Assembly: GCA_034432435.1 (NCBI GenBank)
Contig: DAOUBS010000022.1
Span: 1 to 15,686 of the forward strand
DNA length: 15,686 nt
Origin: JANWYT01 sp034432435
GTDB lineage: Bacteria > Chloroflexota > Anaerolineae > Aggregatilineales > Phototrophicaceae
Reading direction: 5' to 3'
Shown: piece after piece, positions 8,160-14,964 of the stretch
How the letters are laid out: every line of letters starts with the position of its first letter
Position numbering within the stretch: the stretch's first letter is position 1
Position numbers and translations under genes: made by a program
Notes under the pieces: generated by a model
What the model was told of the DNA's origin: nothing
The model's input: the letters and a program-made list of their open reading frames with translations, nothing else
The model's database searches: none

Positions 8160-9155
8160 TTAATCGGGGTCGAAGCGTTGGCCGAGTGCCGCGGGCGGGT
8201 CTGAGCGCAGAAATGAGCGCAGTCGATTCTGCACAGGGCGCGGCAAAGCGCGCAGCAGGCGATCAATGCCGCCACTGCTGACGAGCAGCAGGGTGAGGAT
8301 CATCAAAATCCACGGCAGCGCGTTCAGCAGAACGAAGTTGATCGGAATGGGTTGATCAAAAATCACGAGGCCGCTGCGCTGGATGTCGGCGGAGATGGCG
8401 CGCAGCGCGGCGAAGAGATAGGCTCCCAGCAGCACACGAAACGGATGCCAGCCGCCGAAGATGACGATGGCCAGCGCGATCCACCCATCCCCGGCCATGC
8501 TGGGTGGGACGGCCAACCCTGGTTTGAAGGTCAGCGCGTAGGACGCGCCGGCGACCCCCACCAGCGCGCCGCCGATGGCGGTGAACAGATAGCGCTGGGC
8601 GTTGACGCGCGTGCCGCGTGCGTAGGCCGCTTCCGGGCGCTCGCCGACGGCGCGATGAGCGAGGCCGCCACGCGTCCGAAAGAGCCAGAACCACGCCGCG
8701 ATAACCAGCACATAGCTGAAGTAAACGAAGAGGTTCTGACGAAAGAAGACCGTGCCGATGATCGGCAGATCGGCTAACAGGGGAATGTCGAGGCGGGTGA
8801 TCTGCGGCCCCGGAATGCGCGTGTAGCCCTGTGAGAGGAAGATGGCGAGATCAGTACAGAGCAGGGTCAGCACGAAGCCAACGGCTACTTGATCTTGACG
8901 CAGCTTGATGTTGGTGAACGCGATCAACAAGGCGACCAACAGTCCAACGATCATCGCGGCGAGCACGCCGAGCGCGGCGTTGCCCGTCGCCAACGCGACG
9001 ACGAACGCCGCCACAGACGCGAGAACGATGCTGCCATCTAGCGATAGGTTGATGACCCCTGCGCGCTCGGTCAGTGTCTCGCCCAGCGCGGCGATGACAA
9101 GCGGGGTAGCGTTGGCGATGACGCTGCTGAGGGTGCGCAGAAATTCCTCGCTCAT
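8160..9155 (-). CDS. BMP-family ABC importer, permease subunit 2 (YufQ/NupQ-like)
   Basis: A 331-residue membrane protein of the branched-chain/ribose/nucleoside permease family (BPD_transp_2) with about eight to nine hydrophobic segments. The N-terminal 'ERAGVINLSLDG' matches the family's ERxGVINxGxEG signature, which marks the second permease of nucleoside importers. A polar tail of about 30 residues ('RPVQNRLRSFLRSDPPAA') follows the last helix. Its ATG overlaps the stop of permease 1 in an ATGA arrangement, so the two are translationally coupled and should form a heterodimer in the cytoplasmic membrane. The Rieske gene starts 40 nt after its stop. Confidence 0.93.
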   Translation of the reverse strand: MSEEFLRTLSSVIANATPLVIAALGETLTERAGVINLSLDGSIVLASVAAFVVALATGNAALGVLAAMIVGLLVALLIAFTNIKLRQDQVAVGFVLTLLCTDLAIFLSQGYTRIPGPQITRLDIPLLADLPIIGTVFFRQNLFVYFSYVLVIAAWFWLFRTRGGLAHRAVGERPEAAYARGTRVNAQRYLFTAIGGALVGVAGASYALTFKPGLAVPPSMAGDGWIALAIVIFGGWHPFRVLLGAYLFAALRAISADIQRSGLVIFDQPIPINFVLLNALPWILMILTLLLVSSGGIDRLLRALPRPVQNRLRSFLRSDPPAALGQRFDPD

Positions 9156-10279
9156 GGTGTGTCCTTTGCTGCAAGGGCGACTGAGTCACTGGCCGCTGGC
9201 GTTGGTGGGGGCTGGGGGGCGCTCTCGGGCAGCCAAAGCTGGCGAACGCCACTGCCGATCAGCACGCACAGCACCAGCAGCCCCTGAAGCACCCCTGCGA
9301 GAGAGGCATCTAGCTGCATGGTGGTGCGCAGGCGGGTGCTGCCGACGATGACGATGGCAAACCCGAGCGTAATGAGCGGCACGAGAAGCGGCCGCACGCC
9401 GATGAGCAGGATCACCAGCACACCCAAGAAGCCGATGCCCCCTGAGACGAGCGGGCGCAGGCTGGCGTAGGTGAACAAGACGCGGTAGCTGCCCGCGATG
9501 CCCGCTAGCGCGCCACATATCATGAAAGCCAGCAGTAGGTTTCGCTGGGTAGGGATGCCGAGCAGCACGGCTGATTTCATGTTGCGCCCAACCGCTTTCA
9601 GCTCCAGCCCCCAGCGCGTCCCCCACAGCACTAACGCGATGATGACCACAGCGGCCAGCGCCAATCCGATTCCAAGCGGGCTGGTGGGGAACTCGGCTGA
9701 GGCGCTGGGGTAGAGCGCCACCCGCGGGAACTGCTGTGTCCCTTGCGCGCTGCCGCCGATGGGCGGCTGCCACGGGCCAGAGATCAAATAGATGCTGAAG
9801 ACGTTCATGATGGCGTTCAGCGCGACGCCGCCGAAGATCTCGTTAACCCCCAGCCGCGTTTTCAAGACGCCGCACACGAGCGCCCAGAGCATCCCTGCTG
9901 CGGCTCCAAGCACGATAGCAGCGATGATCACAAGCTCGGCTGAGAGCTGATCAGGGGTGAGGCTTTCGTTTTGCAAGATGGCCATCGGGACGATGCTCGC
10001 GCCGACTGCGCCCGCCATGATTTGCCCCTCAACGCCGATGTTCCATAAGCCCGCGCGGAAAGTTATCACAAGGCCAGTGGCTACGAGGGTCAGCGGGATC
10101 CAGAAGTTGAGCACGCCAGCAAACGTGCGCTCGTTGCGGAAGGCTCCTTCCATGATGCGCTCAAAAACCTCTACGGGGCTGCGCCCGACAGCCAAAACTA
10201 ACAGCGCGGTGATGAGCAGGGCTGCCGCGACAGGCAGCAGCACCAATGCACCGCGCGTGAAGCTGTTTGATAAAGTCAT
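9152..10279 (-). CDS. BMP-family ABC importer, permease subunit 1 (YufP/NupP-like)
   Basis: A 375-residue permease with about ten hydrophobic segments. 'GLWNIGVEGQ' (NIGVEGQ at 80-86) is the hallmark loop of the first permease of BMP/nucleoside importers, and a long extracytoplasmic region containing 'GPWQPPIGGSAQG' follows. The C-terminus is Pro/Ala-rich (about 350-365). The ATG at 10279 is taken as the start. An upstream in-frame ATG at 10327 would place 16 odd residues and half of the intergenic hairpin inside the coding region. The Shine-Dalgarno match is weak (GGGA), suggesting lower translation than the binding protein upstream. Confidence 0.9.
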   Translation of the reverse strand: MTLSNSFTRGALVLLPVAAALLITALLVLAVGRSPVEVFERIMEGAFRNERTFAGVLNFWIPLTLVATGLVITFRAGLWNIGVEGQIMAGAVGASIVPMAILQNESLTPDQLSAELVIIAAIVLGAAAGMLWALVCGVLKTRLGVNEIFGGVALNAIMNVFSIYLISGPWQPPIGGSAQGTQQFPRVALYPSASAEFPTSPLGIGLALAAVVIIALVLWGTRWGLELKAVGRNMKSAVLLGIPTQRNLLLAFMICGALAGIAGSYRVLFTYASLRPLVSGGIGFLGVLVILLIGVRPLLVPLITLGFAIVIVGSTRLRTTMQLDASLAGVLQGLLVLCVLIGSGVRQLWLPESAPQPPPTPAASDSVALAAKDTP

Positions 10280-10305
10280 AGGAATTCCCGACGATCTCAA
10301 CATCC

Positions 10306-10343
10306 AAACAGGGAATCCACCTAACAAGGTGGATCCCCTGTTT
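10306..10343 (-). promoter_or_regulatory. Strong intercistronic hairpin between binding-protein and permease genes
   Basis: A 7-bp inner stem, one A/C mismatch and an 8-bp outer stem around a 6-nt loop (arms 10306-10321 and 10328-10343). It starts 13 nt after the stop of the BMP binding-protein gene and ends 26 nt before the permease 1 start. On the minus strand only three U follow within the outer stem, so it is more likely a partial terminator or an mRNA 3'-end stabiliser than a full stop. It would keep binding-protein mRNA more abundant than permease mRNA, as in other importer operons. On the plus strand it is followed by TTTTT (10341-10345) and could block antisense transcription. Confidence 0.7.
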
Positions 10344-10356
10344 TTGTAGGTGGTAT

Positions 10357-11562
10357 TTACTGGCTTGCGCCCAGCATGCCCTCAAGCAGCTGAGGCAAGA
10401 ACCAGATGTCCAGCAGTTCGACTGGCTCGCCGTCTTCAGCTAAAACGCTGCCGTCTTGGTAGTTCAACGGCCCGACCCACAGGAAGATCTGATCCTCGGT
10501 GCTGTTCATGAACTCGGCCATCTTCTCGGCAAAGTCGACCAAGTCAGGGAGCCGCTCTTCAGGGAAGCCAGCGCCGTTCAAGTAACCGATGATGGACGTG
10601 TCGGCGCCGGTGTAGAAGCCTTCGGGGCTGATCTCTTCCCACACCGGTTCGAGCCAGTCCCAACTCTGTTCCCATGTGCCGGCTTGCACCTCAAGCGCGG
10701 TGGCGAGGTACGCTGGCCCCCAGTTGTAATAGGCGACGCCGATGCAGGCGTTGGGCGCTTCGCTGCACCCGGCAGCGTTGCCGTATGGGATGGCGAACGT
10801 GCGTTGACCCTGCGCGGCGAACTGGCCGGCCACGGCGATGGATTCAGTCGTGTCGATGCCACTGATGATGACATCTGCGCCGCCGTTGAGAAATTCGGTG
10901 GCGACCTCAGTCGGGTCAAGCGTTACGCCGGGGATGTTGAACCAGAAGCCGATCCAGACGATTTCGAACTTGAGGGTGTCAGGATCCAACCCGCGGTAGG
11001 TTTCGTAGCAGTAGCGCGCGCCCAAGTATGAGCTGGCGGCGAGGCGGCGCGTTTCAGGGTTGATGAGCGCGCCGAGGTAGCCGATGCTGCCGGTCTCGGT
11101 GGTGAGGGCGGCGGCGCAGCCAGCGAGCAGGCGCGGCGCTTCCATCATGCCGTTGAAGTTGCCGACGTTGGCTGGCGCGCCTTCCAACACGTTGCTGCCG
11201 GTGATGTTGATGAAGACGACGTCGGGGAAGGCCTCGGCAACGATGTTGGTGTCCTCTTCGAAGCTGTCTGAGGTGGTGAAGATGACTTTTGCGCCGTCAT
11301 CTACCATGTCTGAGACGACGTCGAGCAGGGTCACGCCCGGGGAATCGGCGGGGTTGAGGCTCTCAAAGACGATTTTGCGCGCGCCGGGCAGGTTGGCTTC
11401 AACGTATTCAGCCGCCTCGAAGTGCGATTGGCTCCAGCCGCCGTCGTTGCGCGGGCCAACGAGCACAACCCCGAAAATGAACTCTTCTTGCGCTTGCGCT
11501 GGGCTTAACAGCACCGCACCCAACAGCAGCATCAGACCCATTATCCACACTCTGCGTATCAT
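10357..11562 (-). CDS. BMP-family ABC importer substrate-binding protein
   Basis: A 401-residue exported binding protein of the BMP (basic membrane protein/Med/PnrA) family. The signal peptide is residues 1-24 (ending AQA before QEEF), without a lipobox, so it is not an obvious lipoprotein, unlike most family members. The N-terminal 'DGGWSQSHFEAAEYVE' (from residue 40) matches the family's D-x-GW-x-Q-x-H block, followed by 'VIFTTSDSFEEDTNIVAEAFPDV' and 'NVGNFNG'. Known members bind purine nucleosides (PnrA, YufN-like) or, in a few cases, riboflavin; the ligand here is not fixed by sequence. It is the first gene of the operon. ATG at 11562 has AAGGAG 8 nt upstream. Confidence 0.92.
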   Translation of the reverse strand: MIRRVWIMGLMLLLGAVLLSPAQAQEEFIFGVVLVGPRNDGGWSQSHFEAAEYVEANLPGARKIVFESLNPADSPGVTLLDVVSDMVDDGAKVIFTTSDSFEEDTNIVAEAFPDVVFINITGSNVLEGAPANVGNFNGMMEAPRLLAGCAAALTTETGSIGYLGALINPETRRLAASSYLGARYCYETYRGLDPDTLKFEIVWIGFWFNIPGVTLDPTEVATEFLNGGADVIISGIDTTESIAVAGQFAAQGQRTFAIPYGNAAGCSEAPNACIGVAYYNWGPAYLATALEVQAGTWEQSWDWLEPVWEEISPEGFYTGADTSIIGYLNGAGFPEERLPDLVDFAEKMAEFMNSTEDQIFLWVGPLNYQDGSVLAEDGEPVELLDIWFLPQLLEGMLGASQ

Positions 11563-11766
11563 GTTTAGCGCTCCTTGAGATGAAAATGCAAGACCATGTA
11601 AGAGTTTAACATGTCGTTAACGAGAGAGCATCACCAAAACGCACGAAAAATCTGACGTAGAAATTGTGACATCCGTTGATTGTTATGAAACTCGTGCGGC
11701 ATTGGCATAAACTTCCTGTTCAAGCATACAATGGTGACGATAAATATTGTACAGGTTGTGGTACAG
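11563..11766. promoter_or_regulatory. Divergent regulatory region between BMP operon and globin operon
   Basis: About 200 bp serving both divergent operons. It is visibly more AT-rich than the flanking genes. It holds an inverted repeat TTAAC-ATGTC-GTTAA at 11606-11620 in the leader of the BMP gene. On the globin side there is a second inverted repeat, TACAAT (11727-11732) with ATTGTA (11746-11751), and a direct repeat of GTACAG (11749-11754 and 11761-11766). TTGGCA (11702-11707) and TACAAT are a possible plus-strand promoter with a long 19-nt spacer. I find no convincing -35/-10 pair for the minus strand. Confidence 0.4.
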
Positions 11767-12159
11767 ATGGACACAGAACGTACGAATGTGTATGAACTAG
11801 TGGGAGGGGATGCGACCTTTTGGGCGCTCGTCGAGGCATTCTATAGACGGGTGGAGGCTGACCCTGAGCTGCGCCTGATGTTCCCCGCGGATTTGGAAGC
11901 GGGCAAGCGCTGGCAGGCGTTGTTCTTGATTCAGTACTGGGGTGGGCCCAGCTATTATCACAATGAGCGCGGGCATCCACGGCTGCGGATGCGTCACATG
12001 CCTTATCCTATCACACCGCAGGCACGGGAGGCGTGGCTGCGGCATATGCTCGACGCCATCGACGAAGTGGGCATTCCAGAGCCGGCGCGCGGGTTGATGC
12101 GTGAGTACTTCGTCAACGGTTCGGCCTTCATGATCAATACTAAAGAGGTGACGGAATGA
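11767..12159 (+). CDS. Truncated haemoglobin, group II (TrHbO type)
   Basis: A 130-residue single-domain globin resembling the Bacillus subtilis YjbI group. Visible hallmarks are Tyr26 (helix B10, in FYRRV), 'MFPADL' at the CD turn, Gln50 (E11 by alignment), QYWGGP at 56-61, the proximal His77 in RMRHMPYPI, and Trp90 (G8) that is typical of group II. Proteins of this type bind O2 and other diatomic ligands and may handle peroxide or NO. The ATG at 11767 fits the family length. An in-frame ATG at 11731 would add 12 residues but falls on the possible -10 box; neither has a strong Shine-Dalgarno sequence. The last codons overlap the next gene (ATGA). Confidence 0.88.
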   Translation: MDTERTNVYELVGGDATFWALVEAFYRRVEADPELRLMFPADLEAGKRWQALFLIQYWGGPSYYHNERGHPRLRMRHMPYPITPQAREAWLRHMLDAIDEVGIPEPARGLMREYFVNGSAFMINTKEVTE

Positions 12160-12491
12160 CTTGGCTGCTGGAGCTGGCGCGCCCGTGGCGTATCCTGTTC
12201 GTGGCCTTCAACGCAGCGGGCGTCGTCTTGGCCGTGTTTGCTCTGGTGGATCGCATCTACATTCAGTACTTTCTGGATCCAGCGACGGTCGTCGTGCCAT
12301 CGTATATCTCGGTGGCGTTGGGCGCGGCGATGTACGTTTGGGGGTATTATCTGTTTGTTGGCACGCGCGGCGTGAAGCTGCAAGAGCGCCGTGGTCGCGC
12401 TCTATATCTTGCGGTTGCGCTGACGGTGCTAGTGGTCAACTTGGTGTTGATCATCTACGGGGTGTCGCTCACTGACTTGTTTGCTAACTGA
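12156..12491 (+). CDS. Small three-helix membrane protein, unknown function
   Basis: A 111-residue protein with three hydrophobic helices at about 12-31, 48-68 and 82-103, and a basic loop (RGVKLQERRGR, 71-81) before the third that would face the cytoplasm. No catalytic or metal-binding motif is seen and I do not recognise a family. Its ATG overlaps the globin stop by 4 bp (ATGA), so the pair are translationally coupled, and the protein could anchor or partner the globin. The ATG fits the coupling, and membrane character with conserved spacing supports a real gene. Confidence 0.75.
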   Translation: MTWLLELARPWRILFVAFNAAGVVLAVFALVDRIYIQYFLDPATVVVPSYISVALGAAMYVWGYYLFVGTRGVKLQERRGRALYLAVALTVLVVNLVLIIYGVSLTDLFAN

Positions 12492-12503
12492 GGGGAAACG
12501 CTT

Positions 12504-13121
12504 ATGTCTAAGGTGCGTTTTGGGCTGATGCTGATGGTGGCTGTGCTGGTGAGCGCCTGCGGCGGGGGAGGGGAGGCGCTGCCGACGCTGGTTCCAGTGG
12601 AGGTGACGCCGCCGACCGCTGAGGCGACCACTACGGAAGCTGTGCCGGTCGAGCCGACGGCAACCTCCACCCCTGTTCGGACGCGGCCGACGCTGCCACC
12701 AACTTTCACACCCACGCCGACCCCAACCGAGGAACCGACGCCGACGCGCACTTTCCCAACGGCAACGCCGTTCATCTCAGCAGCAACCCCTGACCCCAAC
12801 TGTGCGCTGTTTACGGTGAACTTTGAAGCGAGTACGACACAATTCACTGTAGGGGAGTCACCGCGCATTGCATGGAACGGCATCCCGGGGGCTGAGCTGT
12901 ACCGCATCATCATTCGCACAGAGAACGAACGGGTTGTGACGGATCAGATTTACATCGCTGAGACGAGCTATCAACTGCCGCCGAACCTGTTTGCAGCGGG
13001 AGTCGCCTACGGCTGGGAGGTCTATCCGATCAACGCGCGTAACGATCAGATGTGCTTCTCGATTGGGTCGATTCTCATCCCGACAGCGCCGCTAACGATC
13101 CCAAGCGGGGGAGACCGCTAG
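12504..13121 (+). CDS. Lipoprotein with Thr/Pro linker and a beta-sandwich-like domain
   Basis: A 205-residue secreted lipoprotein. The signal peptide ends in the lipobox LVSAC with the lipidated Cys19, followed by four glycines. Residues 25-97 are a Thr/Pro/Glu-rich spacer (TPTPTEEPTPTR) typical of Chloroflexota surface proteins. The C-terminal part (98-205) has alternating strands and 'IAWNGIPGAELYRIII' plus 'GVAYGWEVYPIN', the pattern of a fibronectin III/Ig-like fold; Cys100 and Cys184 could form a disulfide. Function unknown. AGGGGA lies just upstream of the ATG, and only 12 bp separate it from the membrane-protein gene, so it is the third gene of the globin operon. Confidence 0.85.
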   Translation: MSKVRFGLMLMVAVLVSACGGGGEALPTLVPVEVTPPTAEATTTEAVPVEPTATSTPVRTRPTLPPTFTPTPTPTEEPTPTRTFPTATPFISAATPDPNCALFTVNFEASTTQFTVGESPRIAWNGIPGAELYRIIIRTENERVVTDQIYIAETSYQLPPNLFAAGVAYGWEVYPINARNDQMCFSIGSILIPTAPLTIPSGGDR

Positions 13122-13131
13122 AACGGGCGAT

Positions 13132-13169
13132 TCAACGCAGCGGACGCTACGGCGTGCTGTCTGCGTTGA
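13132..13169. terminator. Convergent-junction hairpin, possible bidirectional terminator
   Basis: A 9-bp perfect inverted repeat (TCAACGCAG 13132-13140 with CTGCGTTGA 13161-13169), then a short CGG/CTG stem with bulges, then ACGC/GCGT closing a TACG loop. C(UACG)G is a UNCG-type tetraloop, which is unusually stable in RNA. It lies between the ends of the lipoprotein gene (plus) and thyX (minus), and thyX's stop codon is inside it. There is no T-run on either side, so it may be a stabiliser or a factor-dependent stop rather than a classic terminator. Confidence 0.45.
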
Positions 13170-13875
13170 GCCGATAAAGCTCAAACGCTTCAGCCGTCCA
13201 CGGGAGGGCGGGCTTGAAGAAGTGATGGTAGATGGCTTCGGCGTAAGCGCGGATTTCATATTGGGCGTCAGAGGCCATCCGCAGCCGCAAGAAGTGCATG
13301 AGGTTGTGGGCGTCGACTTTGGCAACCCACGTGTAATACACGCTGAAGCCGGGCAGGAAGAGGCGTGCGATCTCACGGGCGACGCCGCGCTGAAGGGCAT
13401 CTTCGTACAGCTCATAGCTGCGCTGATAGTGAGCGAGCAGGTTTTGGGTGAGCTGGTCGCTGTCGTCGGGGGGGAGTTCGCCCTCGCTGGCCTGTTTGTT
13501 GTCTTTGGCTTGGCGACGCCACACCGGCGGCGCGTAGAAGTCGTCTTCTTCAAACGGCGTGTAGCGCCCGGACTGCGCGTTGAAGTTCCACGTGCGGTGG
13601 CGCACCCACTGCCACCACGTCACTAGAGGGGCGCGCACGCGGAACTTGAACTCGACCATCTCGAATGGGCTGGTATGGTGATGCCGCAGCAGATAGAACA
13701 GCAGTTTGCGGTCTTTCTCTTCGCCTTTGCTCTCACCGAGGAAGCTCACACGCGCTGCGTTGACGATGGCGAGGTCACCGCTGACGCCAGCCGACGGGTG
13801 CGGCATCAGGTCAACGAGTTCGACCCAGCCTTTGTCTAGCACAGAGACACGTTTGTTGAGTAGGTCAGTAGTCAT
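13147..13875 (-). CDS. thyX: Flavin-dependent thymidylate synthase
   Basis: A 242-residue ThyX, which makes dTMP from dUMP using methylene-tetrahydrofolate, FAD and NADPH. The family signature RHR-x7-S is at 92-102 (RHRTWNFNAQS), followed by GRY. 'RHHHTSPFEMVEFKF' upstream and 'MHFLRLRMASDAQYEIR' downstream are the other conserved FAD/dUMP-binding blocks. Length and order are normal for the family. It is the last gene of the yebC-ruvC-ruvA-thyX run: 12 bp after the ruvA stop, with an AGGA that overlaps that stop as its Shine-Dalgarno sequence. Its last codons form the hairpin shared with the lipoprotein gene. Confidence 0.97.
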   Translation of the reverse strand: MTTDLLNKRVSVLDKGWVELVDLMPHPSAGVSGDLAIVNAARVSFLGESKGEEKDRKLLFYLLRHHHTSPFEMVEFKFRVRAPLVTWWQWVRHRTWNFNAQSGRYTPFEEDDFYAPPVWRRQAKDNKQASEGELPPDDSDQLTQNLLAHYQRSYELYEDALQRGVAREIARLFLPGFSVYYTWVAKVDAHNLMHFLRLRMASDAQYEIRAYAEAIYHHFFKPALPWTAEAFELYRLNADSTP

Positions 13876-13887
13876 TTGATGAGCGTC

Positions 13888-14466
13888 CTATCGGCTGAGG
13901 AATTGAAGGCACAAGCGGATGCGTTCTTGGATGTCGTCGGGCGCGCTGAGCGGCAGCGCTTGAATAGCGCGCTGAGCCTCGATGACGCTGAAGCCGAGCG
14001 CGATCAGCGCGTCCATCACGTCGCTGTTGATGCTGTTGAAGTCCGCCCCTGGAACAGCATCAAGACCCACAGGCAGTTTGTCCTTGAGTTCGATCAAGAT
14101 CTTCTTGGCGGTCTTTTGGCCAATGCCGGGAACGCGCGTCAGGCTTTCGGCGTGCTCACTAGCGACCGCCGCGCGCAGGTTGTCTACAGACATGAACGAT
14201 AGGATTTGAACGGCCAGCTTCGGGCCGACGCCGCTTACCTTGAGCAGGGCGTCGAACATATCGCGTTCAGCTTCGGTGGCAAAGGCGAACAGCGTGAGCG
14301 CATCCTCGCGGACGATGAGGCGCGTTAGCAGAAAGCACGATTCATCGACGGCGCACTTGTCGTGTGCTGCGCGGGTGGTGAAAGCTTCGTAGCCCACGCC
14401 GTGCACGTCCACGATGACGCTGTCAGCGCTTTTGTACAGCACTCGGCCATTCAGGGCGGCAATCAT
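13888..14466 (-). CDS. ruvA: Holliday junction DNA helicase subunit RuvA
   Basis: A 192-residue RuvA, which binds four-way DNA junctions as a tetramer and loads RuvB for branch migration. Domain I (OB fold, 1-62) starts with 'MIAALNGRV'. Domain II has two helix-hairpin-helix motifs, VSGVGPK (76-82) and VPGIGQKTAKK (from about 112). A short variable linker leads to domain III (about 146-192, 'DVMDALIALGFSVIEAQRAI'), the RuvB-binding part. Length is typical. It begins 12 bp after ruvC; its Shine-Dalgarno sequence is weak, consistent with coupling. ruvB is not next to it. Confidence 0.97.
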   Translation of the reverse strand: MIAALNGRVLYKSADSVIVDVHGVGYEAFTTRAAHDKCAVDESCFLLTRLIVREDALTLFAFATEAERDMFDALLKVSGVGPKLAVQILSFMSVDNLRAAVASEHAESLTRVPGIGQKTAKKILIELKDKLPVGLDAVPGADFNSINSDVMDALIALGFSVIEAQRAIQALPLSAPDDIQERIRLCLQFLSR

Positions 14467-14478
14467 CGCATGTCTCGT

Positions 14479-14964
14479 TCAAGGGGATAAGTAAGGGCTG
14501 TGCTGAATGTGGGCGATGGCAATCGCTAGGCCGTCGGCGGCGTCGTCGGGCTTGGGCACTTCGTTGAGGTTTAAGAGGATGCGTACCATCTCTTGCATCT
14601 GTGCTTTGCCAGCGCCGCCGTACTGGGACACGGTTTGCTTAACGATGTTCGGCTTGTACTCATAGATCGGGATGCGCGCGCGCTGGAGCGCGAGCAGCAC
14701 CACCCCGCGCCCTTGTGCGACGGTGATCGCTGTGGTGACGTTCTTCGCAAAGAACAGTTCTTCTACCGCGCCGGCATCAGGCTGGTAACGAGCGATGAGC
14801 GCTGTAACGGACTCGTAGATTAGGTCGAGGCGCTGCGGCATCGGCAGGTCAGGGGTAGTGCGGATGACCCCGTGATAGACCGAAGAGAGCGAGCCGTCGG
14901 CGGCTTCGTCGACGATGCCAATCCCGATGGTGGCCGTCCCGGGGTCAATGCCGAGGACGCGCAT
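14479..14964 (-). CDS. ruvC: Crossover junction endodeoxyribonuclease RuvC
   Basis: A 161-residue RuvC, the nuclease that cuts Holliday junctions after RuvAB-driven migration. The four catalytic acids are Asp7 (GIDPGT), Glu68 (VEELFF), and Asp141 and Asp144 (DDAAD). The DNA-binding stretch 'FFAKNVTTAITVAQGRGV' is well conserved. Its ATG shares one base with the stop of yebC (TGATG), so the two are translationally coupled, and ruvA follows 12 bp after its stop. Confidence 0.97.
   Translation of the reverse strand: MRVLGIDPGTATIGIGIVDEAADGSLSSVYHGVIRTTPDLPMPQRLDLIYESVTALIARYQPDAGAVEELFFAKNVTTAITVAQGRGVVLLALQRARIPIYEYKPNIVKQTVSQYGGAGKAQMQEMVRILLNLNEVPKPDDAADGLAIAIAHIQHSPYLSP

Noticed and set aside
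8120..8275. N-terminal extension of the Rieske protein to an ATG at 8275
   Set aside because: It would overlap the permease gene by 116 bp and add a Cys/Ala-rich stretch unlike Rieske proteins; the GTG at 8119 has a good ribosome-binding site.
7136..8281. A 381-codon open frame on the plus strand opposite the Rieske gene
   Set aside because: It mirrors the minus-strand Rieske gene, whose metal-binding motifs are unmistakable. The antisense product has no recognisable motifs; such long shadow frames arise from G+C-rich codon use.
10280..10327. N-terminal extension of permease 1 to an ATG at 10327
   Set aside because: The 16 extra residues fall across the intergenic hairpin and precede a normal cytoplasmic start; ATG 10279 is more likely.
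13888..14964. Absence of ruvB next to ruvA as a sign of a defective RuvABC system
   Set aside because: ruvB is often encoded elsewhere; the window cannot show loss.
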